A program made the translations under genes and the position numbers. Of a DNA stretch of 35,184 bases, positions 8,508 through 16,220 are shown piece after piece. Source of the stretch: Bdellovibrionaceae bacterium UBA2316 (GTDB taxonomy: Bacteria > Bdellovibrionota > Bdellovibrionia > Bdellovibrionales > Bdellovibrionaceae); assembly GCA_002345205.1 (NCBI GenBank), contig DDVI01000028.1, forward strand, positions 1 to 35,184, in the 5' to 3' direction. Position 1 is the first letter of the stretch. Each line of letters begins with the position of its first letter. The notes beneath the pieces were generated by a model, which searched no databases, was not told the origin of the DNA, and saw only the letters and a list, made by a program, of their open reading frames with translations.

Positions 8508-8532
8508 GCTATATCTGAAGGGGATGAGCAAA

Positions 8533-8931
8533 ATGGCCAGCATTTTTACCAAAATTATTAATGGTGAGTTACCGTGTTATAAAGTTTTTGAAGATGATCA
8601 ATCGATCTCGTTTTTAGCCTTAGATCAGGTGACTCATGGCCATACCTTGGTCGTGCCTAAAATGGAAGTGGATCACTGGGTGGACGTACCTGAAGAAATC
8701 TTTTTAAAAGTCCAGTCGAATGCTCAAAAGATTGCTAAAGCGGTTCAAAAGTATACAGAAGCTCCTAGGGTTTTGACGGCAACAATTGGTTTTGAAGTTC
8801 CTCATTATCATTTACATTTGGTTCCAGGTAGAAAATTGGCTGACCTCGACTTCACGAAAGGTAAGCGTCTACCGGCTGAAGAAATGGAAAAAATCCAAAA
8901 GGGTATCATTTCGTTCCTCAAGTCTGAATAG
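8533..8931 (+). CDS. HIT-family nucleotide hydrolase/transferase
   Basis: 132 aa from ATG 8533. The frame extends upstream to TTG 8500, but AAGGGG at 8518-8523 is correctly spaced only for 8533. The histidine triad HYHLHLVP is present near residue 95, and FTKIINGELPCYKVFED and GHTLVVPK are typical of the HIT N-terminal half. HIT proteins hydrolyse nucleoside phosphoramidates or dinucleoside polyphosphates in the cytoplasm; the natural substrate is unclear. Downstream, cheD begins 37 bases after the stop but appears to have its own promoter overlapping this gene's 3' end. Confidence 0.88.
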   Translation: MASIFTKIINGELPCYKVFEDDQSISFLALDQVTHGHTLVVPKMEVDHWVDVPEEIFLKVQSNAQKIAKAVQKYTEAPRVLTATIGFEVPHYHLHLVPGRKLADLDFTKGKRLPAEEMEKIQKGIISFLKSE

Positions 8932-8933
8932 AC

Positions 8934-8960
8934 TTTTGTTTCACCGATTTCGTCCGATAC
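8934..8960 (+). promoter_or_regulatory. Sigma-28-like promoter of cheD
   Basis: TTTTGTTT (8934-8941), 11 bases, TCCGATAC (8953-8960). The enterobacterial FliA consensus is TAAAGTTT-N11-GCCGATAA, giving five and six matches of eight at the same spacing. Only eight bases separate it from the cheD ATG. The assignment is by eye, strengthened by similar boxes before other motility-type genes in this window. Confidence 0.45.
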
Positions 8961-8968
8961 TTAGACAG

Positions 8969-9430
8969 ATGAAGAGTCACTATTTATATCCGGGCAATTT
9001 GGCTGCCTTTAAAGAAGAAACTGTTATATCTACACTGCTAGGCAGTTGTGTGGCAGTTGCTTTATATGATCCGGACGCAAAAGTAGGTGGCTTAAATCAT
9101 TATCTATTACCTGAGCCAACACCTCATGATAAGATCAGTCCTCGCTACGGTACCGTTGCTATCGCGGAACTTATTACGGAACTTAAAAAGCTCGGTGCTA
9201 AGCCGGCGAATTTGAAAGCTAAGATTTATGGTGGCGGCAACGTGATTACAAACGTTTTGAATGGCCCGACTATTGGTTCTTTAAATATTGCGGTTGCAGA
9301 GAAGATTCTTAAGCACTTAAACATCCCAATCGTTGAAAAAAATGTCGGTGGTACTAAGGCTAGGACCATCAAATTTAACACCACGACATTTACAGTTTTA
9401 CATCATATTTCAGACGATAAAGCCGCTTAG
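8969..9430 (+). CDS. cheD: CheD chemoreceptor glutamine deamidase
   Basis: 153 aa from ATG 8969; the open frame extends further upstream inside the HIT gene but family similarity begins here. CheD deamidates glutamines on methyl-accepting chemotaxis proteins and can bind CheC. The catalytic Cys/Thr region is TLLGSCVAVALYD and the catalytic His is in GGLNHYLLP. RYGTVAIAELI and KIYGGGNVI also match the family. No Shine-Dalgarno is visible, and a sigma-28-like promoter ends eight bases before the ATG, so translation is probably leaderless. Two chemoreceptors elsewhere in the window are plausible substrates. Confidence 0.9.
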   Translation: MKSHYLYPGNLAAFKEETVISTLLGSCVAVALYDPDAKVGGLNHYLLPEPTPHDKISPRYGTVAIAELITELKKLGAKPANLKAKIYGGGNVITNVLNGPTIGSLNIAVAEKILKHLNIPIVEKNVGGTKARTIKFNTTTFTVLHHISDDKAA

Positions 9431-9487
9431 TCGCACGCCCTGAAAAGTTTCTTGCTAAATTTCCGCTTACATTGTGTATTCAAATTT

Positions 9488-10873
9488 ATGAATTCATACC
9501 TAAACCATGTGCTTAATCAATTTGAAGTATCTCCAGAATCTTTGGCTATTTGGACAACGGTGTCCAGTGCAGACGCTGGTTACTCTTTTGGCACCTCAGT
9601 GATCGGGGGTGTTAAGGTCGAGAGTTACTTTCAATCGGACGTCGCCTTCCATGTCAAGAGTGCCGAGATCATGCAACTGGTGACGGCGATTCAGCAATCG
9701 AAAAAAGCCCAAACAAAGATGGAAAACTGGGGTGTAAATGAAATCAAAAATTGCTTTGAAAAAATTAGAAATACTATAGAAAACAATAAAATTAAACTTG
9801 CTGGTGTTGAAGCTCACTTTCAGGGAACCACGCGAAGATTCCAAGTTCAATGGTCTATCGAGCCAATGGTTCAAGTCATCAATGATCTTCTAAGTAAACT
9901 TGAAGTGTATGAGCGAGTTTCGCCGAAAGGTTTGATTGGTGCAATCACGCCAAAAGCAAATTCATTTTATGAAATTGGATGGCGTATCGTGTACGCACTT
10001 TTTCATAAAGATGGAATCGTTGTAAAGCCAGCAACTGAAACGGCAATCAGTGCTTTGTGTTGGCAGGAAATTTTAAAAGACTGCGATTTGCCGGATGGGT
10101 TGATTAGCTTTGTCCACGGGCCGGGAGCTGTTATTGGACAATTCTTAATGGACCATCCTGGCGTGCGAAATATATCGTTTTCGGGTGCCTACGACACACT
10201 GAAGAGTTATCCGATTTCATTAGAGAAAAAATATCAGTTTTTTTTCAATGGCAAAAACTCGGTTTGTGTGTTGAATGATTTCGATTTCAAAACGGGAATG
10301 AAAGATATTCTTCGGTTATTTGTTGAACACAACGGACGTGGTGTGTTTTCGCCAACGCGTCTGTTTGTAATTGACTCAATGGAAAAAGAATTCAAATTGG
10401 CACTCGCTGAACATCTGTTAACACTGCCAACGTTAAAATCGATCGATGACGAATTTGGCTATCTGCCACTTCGAGCAAACGAAAAGAAAAGATTGTCGGA
10501 ACTGAAATCACGTTTTGAATCGGAAGAAGCTAAAGTTATTTATGGTAATGAAAATTTTTTGTTCTTTTCTGATCTAGCAAATTGTTCGGAATTGTTCCAA
10601 GAAAACTTGGAGCTGCCGATTTTTAATCTGACCGGTGTTAAATATGCCCACGAAATGTTAAAGTGGTTGAATAACACGTCGTTTGGTCATTCTGTTGTAA
10701 TCTTTGGGCCCGAGGAAAAAACTAGAAAACTAGGAATAAAATCGGAAGTTGGGCGAGTGATTTTAAATCCAATGCCTTTAAAGAATGAACATGTCAGTGC
10801 TGTAAAACTATCAGGGTTTGGCGATGTTTCGTTCTCTGTGCCGAATTCTTTTTTTTCGTACACAAAGAATTAA
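9488..10873 (+). CDS. Aldehyde-dehydrogenase superfamily protein lacking catalytic Cys and Glu
   Basis: 461 aa from ATG 9488; TTG 9452 is an alternative with no better ribosome site. The ALDH fold is clear: VSPKGLIGAITPKANSF, DGIVVKPATETAISAL, DLPDGLISFVHGPGAVIG, HPGVRNISFSGA (Rossmann NAD region). The motif E-L-G-G-K is F-F-N-G-K, so the general-base Glu is missing, and the N-x-G-Q-x-C segment reads HNGRGVFSPTR with Val286/Phe287 where the nucleophilic Cys should be. It cannot work as a normal thiol-dependent dehydrogenase. A weak promoter (TTGCTA, 17 bases, TGTATT at 9475-9480) ends seven bases before the ATG. It converges on the bdhA-like gene with six bases between stops. Confidence 0.72.
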   Translation: MNSYLNHVLNQFEVSPESLAIWTTVSSADAGYSFGTSVIGGVKVESYFQSDVAFHVKSAEIMQLVTAIQQSKKAQTKMENWGVNEIKNCFEKIRNTIENNKIKLAGVEAHFQGTTRRFQVQWSIEPMVQVINDLLSKLEVYERVSPKGLIGAITPKANSFYEIGWRIVYALFHKDGIVVKPATETAISALCWQEILKDCDLPDGLISFVHGPGAVIGQFLMDHPGVRNISFSGAYDTLKSYPISLEKKYQFFFNGKNSVCVLNDFDFKTGMKDILRLFVEHNGRGVFSPTRLFVIDSMEKEFKLALAEHLLTLPTLKSIDDEFGYLPLRANEKKRLSELKSRFESEEAKVIYGNENFLFFSDLANCSELFQENLELPIFNLTGVKYAHEMLKWLNNTSFGHSVVIFGPEEKTRKLGIKSEVGRVILNPMPLKNEHVSAVKLSGFGDVSFSVPNSFFSYTKN

Positions 10874-10879
10874 TTCAGA

Positions 10880-11653
10880 CTACTGTGATGTCCAGCCACC
10901 ATCTAGAGTCATTGATGCGCCGGTTATATTTTTGCCAGCAGGTGAGCACAGGAACAATACTAGTTCAGCGATATCAGAAACTTCAGTGAACGTTTTAGAA
11001 GGTTGCTTTTCTTCTAAGAGTTTTATGCTGGCTTGTTCAAAAGTAACATTTTCTTTTTTAGAACGATCCAAAATTTGATTTTCTACGAGTTGGGTTTTTA
11101 CCCAACCTGGACAAATTGAATTGCACGTCACACCCGTGCCCGCAGTTTCTAGAGCTACTGATTTAGATAAGCCAATCAAACCATGTTTCGCGGAAACATA
11201 AGCGGATTTGTTTACAGAAGCCACCAAGCCGTGAACCGAAGAAATATTAATAATTCGGCCCATCGTGATATTTTTTTGTTTTAAGAAATTCTGAATTAAT
11301 TGAAAAGGAACAGTCAGATGAAGTTGTAAAAGTAGTTCCCACTTTTCAAGAGGAAAGTCTTGGATAGGTGAAACGAATTGCAATCCCGCATTGTTAATTA
11401 AGATCGTGTGGTGAGGAAGTACGGATAAAAACTTTTGAAGCTTATCTTTATCTGAAAAATCAATTGAGTGATATTGGATTTCAGCACCAGTTTGTTTTTT
11501 TAGCGCAGCTATTTTATCTTTTACTTGGTCTATTGATTCCAAACCTTGCAAAATCAAATTGATTTTTTGGCTCGCTAGGGCTTGAGCAATTCCCCAACCG
11601 ATTCCACTCGAACTACCCGTGACTAAAGCCCATTGATTACTAAATTGATGCAT
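10880..11653 (-). CDS. Short-chain dehydrogenase, 3-hydroxybutyrate dehydrogenase-like
   Basis: 257 aa from ATG 11653; an in-frame ATG at 11725 would add 24 residues that family members lack. The NAD-binding glycine motif ALVTGSSSGIGWGIA and NNAG are present. The catalytic Ser is in INISSVHGL, and Tyr/Lys in SAYVSAKHGLIGLSK. VTCNSICPGWVKTQLVE and EKQPSKTF are characteristic of D-3-hydroxybutyrate dehydrogenases (BdhA), which interconvert acetoacetate and 3-hydroxybutyrate, for example in polyhydroxybutyrate use. Substrate specificity is inferred. No Shine-Dalgarno precedes the chosen start. TTGCTA, 16 bases, TTAAAA lies eight bases upstream, so a very short leader is possible. Confidence 0.8.
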   Translation of the reverse strand: MHQFSNQWALVTGSSSGIGWGIAQALASQKINLILQGLESIDQVKDKIAALKKQTGAEIQYHSIDFSDKDKLQKFLSVLPHHTILINNAGLQFVSPIQDFPLEKWELLLQLHLTVPFQLIQNFLKQKNITMGRIINISSVHGLVASVNKSAYVSAKHGLIGLSKSVALETAGTGVTCNSICPGWVKTQLVENQILDRSKKENVTFEQASIKLLEEKQPSKTFTEVSDIAELVLFLCSPAGKNITGASMTLDGGWTSQ

Positions 11654-11728
11654 AGTTAGACTTTTAACAGGACCAACATCGCCTAGCAACCAGATCTTAG
11701 TAATACGATAAATTTTCTTGATCATCTG

Positions 11729-11756
11729 TTTAGTCTTCAGGCTACCGTGACGATGA
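11729..11756 (+). promoter_or_regulatory. Sigma-28-like promoter of the first chemoreceptor
   Basis: TTTAGTCT (11729-11736), 12 bases, GACGATGA (11749-11756). It has the same upstream box and spacing as the flaG-like promoter at 17021. The predicted transcript start near 11763 leaves about 20 bases of leader containing GGAGG. Called by eye. Confidence 0.4.
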
Positions 11757-11782
11757 AATTTGTGAATATTTATGGAGGTTGC

Positions 11783-13201
11783 ATGTCAATCACTCGACAG
11801 ATCTGGGCATTAACTGCCGTATTAATTTTGGGATTGGTTCTAATAGGAACCTTCTCGTATGTTAAATCTGGGCAACTACTAAGTAGTTTGAATGATGTTA
11901 GTAAAACTCAGCTACCGGCAACTCGAAATATGCTTTTAGCTGATATGATGCATGATGGGTTAAGAGCTGTCGTATACAATGCGATTGTAGCCGCTGATCA
12001 GAAAGACGAAGAAGAACTTGCTGAGCTCATTAAGGAAGCGGAAGAAAAGGGAAATGAATTTAACACCTATATTAGTAATTTGGGTGAGCTTGGTATTAAA
12101 CCTTCGACACGCGCGGCAATTGATCAAGTCAAACCGATCTTAGCGGTTTATGCAAAACAAAGCCATGAGTTAGTAATGTTAGCTAAGGATTCAAAAATTG
12201 ATGAGTTGAATGCAAAGTTGCCAAAGTTTATGGAGATCTTTAAGGATCTAGAAGGAAAAATGGAGGCTCTTGGCGAGTTAATTGAAAAGGATGCAAGTCA
12301 GATAAACGAAGAAGGTAAAAATATTCAGTCGATGATAGGTATTTTTATTTCTATTTTTATTCTTCTTGGATTTTCGGTTTCCTTTATCACAATTAGAAAA
12401 GTAGTGGCGACATTAAACGGCATGACAATTAAAATCAGCAGTACATCACGAGACATGAACAATTCAAGTGAAGAACTAGCACAGTCATCACACTCGTTTT
12501 CGTCTGGACTGACTCAAACCGCGGCCTCCTTGCAGGAGTCCGTTGCTTCACTTGAGGAAATCAGTTCGATGGTAAAGAAAAATACTGAGCACTCGGATGC
12601 TGCCTATGAACTGTCGCAAACTAGTTTGCAGTTGTCTAAGAATGGTCATAATGAAATGGCTTCTTTAGTTAAAGCGATGAGTGAAATTAACGACGTTTCT
12701 AAAAAAATTGAAGAAATTATACATGTCATTGATGATATCGCGTTTCAAACCAACTTATTAGCACTTAACGCCGCAGTTGAAGCCGCACGGGCTGGCGAAC
12801 AAGGTAAGGGGTTCGCGGTTGTTGCTGAAGCCGTTCGCGCCCTTGCACAACGAAGTGCGGTGGCCGCTAAAGATATTAAGTCCCTTATTCAAGATAGTGT
12901 TGAAAAGGTTAAGACGGGGTCGCAATCAGTAAGCTCCAATGAAAAAACTATCCTTGAAATCAATGAATCGATGAACAAACTTGGTCTTATTAGTAGAGAG
13001 ATCGCACAAGCTAGCCGTGAACAATCCTCCGCTATTGAGCAGATTAACAAGGCGATGAATCAGTTGGATCAGGCGTCGCAATCTCAGGCAAACTCCTCGC
13101 AGAAGGTTTCGGACCAATCGGGCCGGTTACATGATAGTTCGCAGAGTTTAGAAAAGCTGGTTAAGGATATGGATTATATAATATATGGGAAGGTTTCGTA
13201 G
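11783..13201 (+). CDS. Methyl-accepting chemotaxis protein with four-helix-type periplasmic sensor
   Basis: 472 aa from ATG 11783, which has GGAGG four bases upstream; a frame from 11747 lacks a ribosome site. Domains: membrane segment (about residues 8-28), helical periplasmic domain of about 150 residues resembling 4HB_MCP sensors, second membrane segment (about 190-210), then a cytoplasmic coiled coil. The highly conserved signalling tip DDIAFQTNLLALNAAVEAARAGEQGKGFAVVAEAVRALAQRS is present, split here only by my reading. It signals to CheA/CheW. No clear HAMP domain separates membrane and coiled coil. The C-terminus has no CheR/CheB pentapeptide. The gene starts divergently from bdhA and has a sigma-28-like promoter. 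Confidence 0.93.
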   Translation: MSITRQIWALTAVLILGLVLIGTFSYVKSGQLLSSLNDVSKTQLPATRNMLLADMMHDGLRAVVYNAIVAADQKDEEELAELIKEAEEKGNEFNTYISNLGELGIKPSTRAAIDQVKPILAVYAKQSHELVMLAKDSKIDELNAKLPKFMEIFKDLEGKMEALGELIEKDASQINEEGKNIQSMIGIFISIFILLGFSVSFITIRKVVATLNGMTIKISSTSRDMNNSSEELAQSSHSFSSGLTQTAASLQESVASLEEISSMVKKNTEHSDAAYELSQTSLQLSKNGHNEMASLVKAMSEINDVSKKIEEIIHVIDDIAFQTNLLALNAAVEAARAGEQGKGFAVVAEAVRALAQRSAVAAKDIKSLIQDSVEKVKTGSQSVSSNEKTILEINESMNKLGLISREIAQASREQSSAIEQINKAMNQLDQASQSQANSSQKVSDQSGRLHDSSQSLEKLVKDMDYIIYGKVS

Positions 13202-13268
13202 GGTTTTTTGAAAAACTTGCCTGATAGAATCCTGACAGTTTAGTAATCTCAAAATCTGGCATAAAACA

Positions 13269-13291
13269 CACCCTGGGATAAATCTAGGGTG
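13269..13291 (+). promoter_or_regulatory. Hairpin that pairs the ribosome-binding region of the kinase-like gene
   Basis: CACCCT (13269-13274) and AGGGTG (13286-13291) form a six-pair stem with an 11-base loop. AGGGTGG is the best Shine-Dalgarno-like sequence, eight to nine bases before ATG 13301, so folding would hide it. This suggests translational control but could be coincidence. Confidence 0.35.
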
Positions 13292-13300
13292 GGCCGGGGT

Positions 13301-14125
13301 ATGTTTAAATTATTTATTTTCGTAACAGGTATATTAGTGGCGCTTGAATCGCTAGCAACTAGCTCAATGTGCCTATCTTTTTATAAATCATCATCGTCTA
13401 AAAGCGTGGTTTCTGCCATTGAAGAAACTTTATATATTGGTGTTCCAATATCTGTTAAACCGTTTAGTGCGAATGGCAATAAAAATTCGTTATGGTTAGT
13501 GACATTAGAAAATCCAAAAACTAAACAAAAAGTGACAGCCTTATTTAAACCGCGATTTCCAGGTGATGGTGATGGGTGGAATCGTGTCACGATGGAATAT
13601 GCTTCGTATGAAGTCGCTAAATTATTAGGAATGGAGAACATTCCCCCAGTCGCTTATCGGTATAATTTAACTATCAACGGTCGGTTTTTTCATGAAGGGT
13701 CAATTCAATACTTTGTAAATGATGCTACTCTTTTAAAAGACGTCGAGAAAAAAAACTGGAACGTAGTTCCTGAACATTTTATTTCTGACGCTCGAGTTTT
13801 AGATATTCTATTGCAGAATCCCGATCGACATGCCGGAAATTTTATCATTGGTCCACATTGGATCGATGGCATTCGAAAGCCTTTCCTAATTGATCAGGCG
13901 GCTAACATGAGGAAAGGAACTGACATGCGTCTTTCAACCAAAGGCCCATTTAACGAAGGACTTATTACGGAATTTAATCCCAAAACCGTTCAAAAGTTAC
14001 GTGAGTTAACCGCAAAGACTTTAGAAGTTACGTTTTCTTTTATGACATCTGAGGAAGTTCAACGGGTACTTCATCATCGCGATGGCATTATCAAATTTAT
14101 TGATAGTCGTTTTTCGGGCAAATAG
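13301..14125 (+). CDS. Exported PI3/PI4-kinase/HipA-like protein kinase-fold protein
   Basis: 274 aa from ATG 13301. A signal peptide (about residues 1-20) is followed by SSMCLSFYK. The rest resembles the atypical kinase fold shared by PI3/4-kinases, HipA and Fam20-type enzymes: ALFKPRF (Lys83), VTMEYASYEVAKLLGM (Glu99), IPPVAYR, GSIQYFV, a DRHAGN catalytic loop (Asp175, Arg176, His177, Asn180) and metal-binding Asp198 in FLIDQA. All key residues appear intact. Being exported, it would act in the periplasm, outside the cell or in another cell; substrate is unknown. The leader may fold into a hairpin over the ribosome site. Its 3' end overlaps the convergent nth gene by 29 bases. Confidence 0.62.
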   Translation: MFKLFIFVTGILVALESLATSSMCLSFYKSSSSKSVVSAIEETLYIGVPISVKPFSANGNKNSLWLVTLENPKTKQKVTALFKPRFPGDGDGWNRVTMEYASYEVAKLLGMENIPPVAYRYNLTINGRFFHEGSIQYFVNDATLLKDVEKKNWNVVPEHFISDARVLDILLQNPDRHAGNFIIGPHWIDGIRKPFLIDQAANMRKGTDMRLSTKGPFNEGLITEFNPKTVQKLRELTAKTLEVTFSFMTSEEVQRVLHHRDGIIKFIDSRFSGK

Positions 14126-14750
14126 AATTGAGAGGGCAACTTTCGCATTGAGGGCTGCGTGCTTTGCAAATTTGTCTGCCTAAAAAAATCATTTGATGTG
14201 ACAACTGAATCCAGTTTTTCTTTGGAACTAACGCAATTAAATCGCGTTCAATTTTTTCTGGAGTTTTACTTTTGCTAAGTCCTGTACGTTGACTGATTCG
14301 GCTCACGTGGGTGTCAACTACGATTCCGTTTGGAATTTTAAAGGCTACGCCCAATACGACATTGGCCGTTTTGCGTCCTACGCCAGCTAATGCCACCAAA
14401 GAATCAACGTCTTTTGGAACATGCCCATCATGTTTATCGCAAATATCCTGACAACACTGTTTAATGTTTTTTGCTTTGTTTTTATAAAATCCTGTGGATT
14501 TGATAAGCTCTTCGATTTTTTCAACAGGAGCCTTGGCCATATCGGCTGGACTCGAAAACGTTTCAAAAAGTAGTGGAGTGACCTTGTTTACTCGCTCATC
14601 AGTGCATTGGGCGGACAGTATAGTGGCGATTAATAGTTCATAGGGATTTCTATGGGTCAGCTCACAGTAAGCATCAGGATATTTTTTGTAGAGTCTTTTT
14701 AGAGTCTCATTAGGATTAAGAGATTTTACGAATTTTTTCGTTTTCGCCAT
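14097..14750 (-). CDS. nth: Endonuclease III (DNA glycosylase/AP lyase)
   Basis: 217 aa, standard length. It removes oxidised pyrimidines in base excision repair. The helix-hairpin-helix with catalytic Lys is LAGVGRKTANVVLG, and the catalytic Asp is in VVDTHVSRISQRTGL. Four C-terminal cysteines (ICKARSPQCESCPLNSIC) bind a [4Fe-4S] cluster in the usual C-x6-C-x2-C-x5-C spacing. LLIATILSAQCTDERVN is also typical. It starts eight bases after the ferredoxin stop and is presumably cotranscribed with it. Confidence 0.95.
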   Translation of the reverse strand: MAKTKKFVKSLNPNETLKRLYKKYPDAYCELTHRNPYELLIATILSAQCTDERVNKVTPLLFETFSSPADMAKAPVEKIEELIKSTGFYKNKAKNIKQCCQDICDKHDGHVPKDVDSLVALAGVGRKTANVVLGVAFKIPNGIVVDTHVSRISQRTGLSKSKTPEKIERDLIALVPKKNWIQLSHQMIFLGRQICKARSPQCESCPLNSICPKNDYQ

Positions 14751-14758
14751 TGCGCAGA

Positions 14759-14992
14759 TTAAGCGCCGAAGTCGCCGATAGCTTCTACAGGGCAGCCGCT
14801 CATGGCTTCTTGGCAGGCAGCCTCTTCCGCAGGGTTGTCCGGTTGCTTTTTAACAAAAGCGTGGCCGTCGTCCGGATGCATGGCAAAATTGTCTGGAGCT
14901 GATAAAATGCAGGCGTCGCAAGCAATACATGACTGGTCTACGAACATTTTGCCTTCAGCGTTTTCTTTCCATTTTTGTTTTAAATCTGCCAT
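14759..14992 (-). CDS. Small [4Fe-4S]-type ferredoxin
   Basis: 77 aa. The cluster motif is QSCIACDACILSAPDNF (C-x2-C-x2-C) with the distal Cys in MSGCPVEAIGD. It is a one-electron carrier in the cytoplasm. It is upstream of nth by eight bases, an operon that pairs an Fe-S carrier with an Fe-S repair enzyme. No Shine-Dalgarno precedes the ATG. A good promoter ends eight bases upstream, so the message should start within a base or two of the start codon. Confidence 0.88.
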   Translation of the reverse strand: MADLKQKWKENAEGKMFVDQSCIACDACILSAPDNFAMHPDDGHAFVKKQPDNPAEEAACQEAMSGCPVEAIGDFGA

Positions 14993-15000
14993 AGCCAGTT

Positions 15001-15029
15001 CTTATAACTTTAGCCTAGGGCCGAGTCAA
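15001..15029 (-). promoter_or_regulatory. Sigma-70-type promoter of the ferredoxin-nth unit
   Basis: On the minus strand: TTGACT (15029-15024), 17 bases, TATAAG (15006-15001). Five of six matches in each box at ideal spacing. The expected start is about 14993-14994, at or next to the ATG at 14992, so the mRNA should be leaderless. Confidence 0.7.
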
Positions 15030-15080
15030 TAGGTCCTACGGACTCCGGTCTTATATTTGGTGATAAACAGGAGAAAACCT

Positions 15081-15108
15081 CTGAAAGCCTGAAATTTTTA
15101 GTTATAAT
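15081..15108 (+). promoter_or_regulatory. Sigma-70-type promoter of the GNAT gene
   Basis: CTGAAA (15081-15086), 16 bases, perfect TATAAT (15103-15108). The predicted start near 15115 places the AAGGGG ribosome site (15115-15120) at the very 5' end of the transcript, 5 bases before ATG 15126. It is divergent from the ferredoxin promoter. Confidence 0.6.
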
Positions 15109-15125
15109 ATTTCAAAGGGGTGGCC

Positions 15126-16220
15126 ATGCTCGAAGGACCTAAGGTTCCAAATGAAAAAGAATATGAAAAAGTACTAGAGTTCCTGAACCATAAACTTCGT
15201 CCAGAGCACGGCTGGTCTATTGATAAAGAGTACCCTACGGCGCTTAATTTAGCTAATAGACACAATATGAATATCGTAGTCAGTGATGATAGAATTGTCT
15301 CACACGCGGTATTAAAACCTCTAATCGTTAAATCTCCACATCTTATTTACAAGATCGGCGCGATTGGGTCCGTCGTAACCGATGAAGACTATCGCAACCA
15401 AGGGCTCTCGCATAAAATTTTAAATGAATCCCTAAATTTGGCTAAGCAACAGAACTGCGATGTGGCAATATTATGGACCAATTTGTACGACTTTTATCGT
15501 AAATTAGGATTCGAATTGGGTGGCTACGAAATTTCATTAACTTTTGAACGACAGATGGCTTACGAATACACTCAGTACAAATATTCGAAAGACAAAAACG
15601 TCAGCCCAGAAGCCTTAGCAAAGATTTATTCTCAGCATTCGGTAGCTACCATTCGATCTCAGGACGAATTCAGAAAGTTCCTAGCTATTCCTAATACGCA
15701 ACTATATACAATTTGGAATTTGAATGGAACGCTTGCTGGTTACGCAATTGAAGGAAAAGGCGCCGATTTAAGTAATTACATCCACGAATGGGGTGGGTCC
15801 GTTACGGCTATTAAGAATTTGCTAGGTTACATTAGCCATGTTAAGAATCATCCGTTTAACTTTATTGCACCCAAACACTCTGTAAATTTGATTAATGAGT
15901 TGAAGAAATACGCAGATTTCGTCAACGAAGGCTATTTAGGAATGATTCGAATTACAAATTTTGAAGGCCTTGCGATGAAGATCAAGAAGGCATTCAGAAA
16001 TGTAGGAATATCGGATTTTGTTTTTGAAAAAAATCAAGATTCAATTCTATTTGGATGTAATGGTGACTTATATACAATTGAGTCTGAAAAGGATTTAATT
16101 CCGTTACTATTTGGTCCAGTCGATTTCGATACGCAGGATATCTTTAAGCCTGAAACGGCGCAAAAGCTAAAAACACTTTTACCGCTACCTTTATGGATTT
16201 GGGGCTGGGATTCTGTATGA
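15126..16220 (+). CDS. GNAT acetyltransferase with Eis-like C-terminal region
   Basis: 364 aa from ATG 15126, chosen over GTG 15120 because AAGGGG overlaps the latter. The N-terminal 150 residues hold a GNAT fold; IGSVVTDEDYRNQGLSHKIL includes the acetyl-CoA loop (R-N-Q-G-L-S) and LYDFYRKLGFELGG is the usual terminal GNAT strand. The remaining 200 residues resemble the second half of Eis-type proteins (GMIRITNFEGLAMKI, then a C-terminal PLPLWIWGWDSV). Eis-family members acetylate amines on aminoglycosides or proteins; the substrate here is unknown. The stop overlaps the start of the next gene as ATGA, indicating coupling. Confidence 0.78.
   Translation: MLEGPKVPNEKEYEKVLEFLNHKLRPEHGWSIDKEYPTALNLANRHNMNIVVSDDRIVSHAVLKPLIVKSPHLIYKIGAIGSVVTDEDYRNQGLSHKILNESLNLAKQQNCDVAILWTNLYDFYRKLGFELGGYEISLTFERQMAYEYTQYKYSKDKNVSPEALAKIYSQHSVATIRSQDEFRKFLAIPNTQLYTIWNLNGTLAGYAIEGKGADLSNYIHEWGGSVTAIKNLLGYISHVKNHPFNFIAPKHSVNLINELKKYADFVNEGYLGMIRITNFEGLAMKIKKAFRNVGISDFVFEKNQDSILFGCNGDLYTIESEKDLIPLLFGPVDFDTQDIFKPETAQKLKTLLPLPLWIWGWDSV

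Noticed and set aside
8786..8968. Upstream extension of the cheD frame
   Set aside because: It overlaps the HIT gene, gives no CheD-like sequence, and family similarity starts at ATG 8969.
13231..13266. TTTAGTAA followed by GCATAAAA as a fifth sigma-28-like promoter before the kinase gene
   Set aside because: The downstream box lacks CGAT, the one invariant part of the other four sites.
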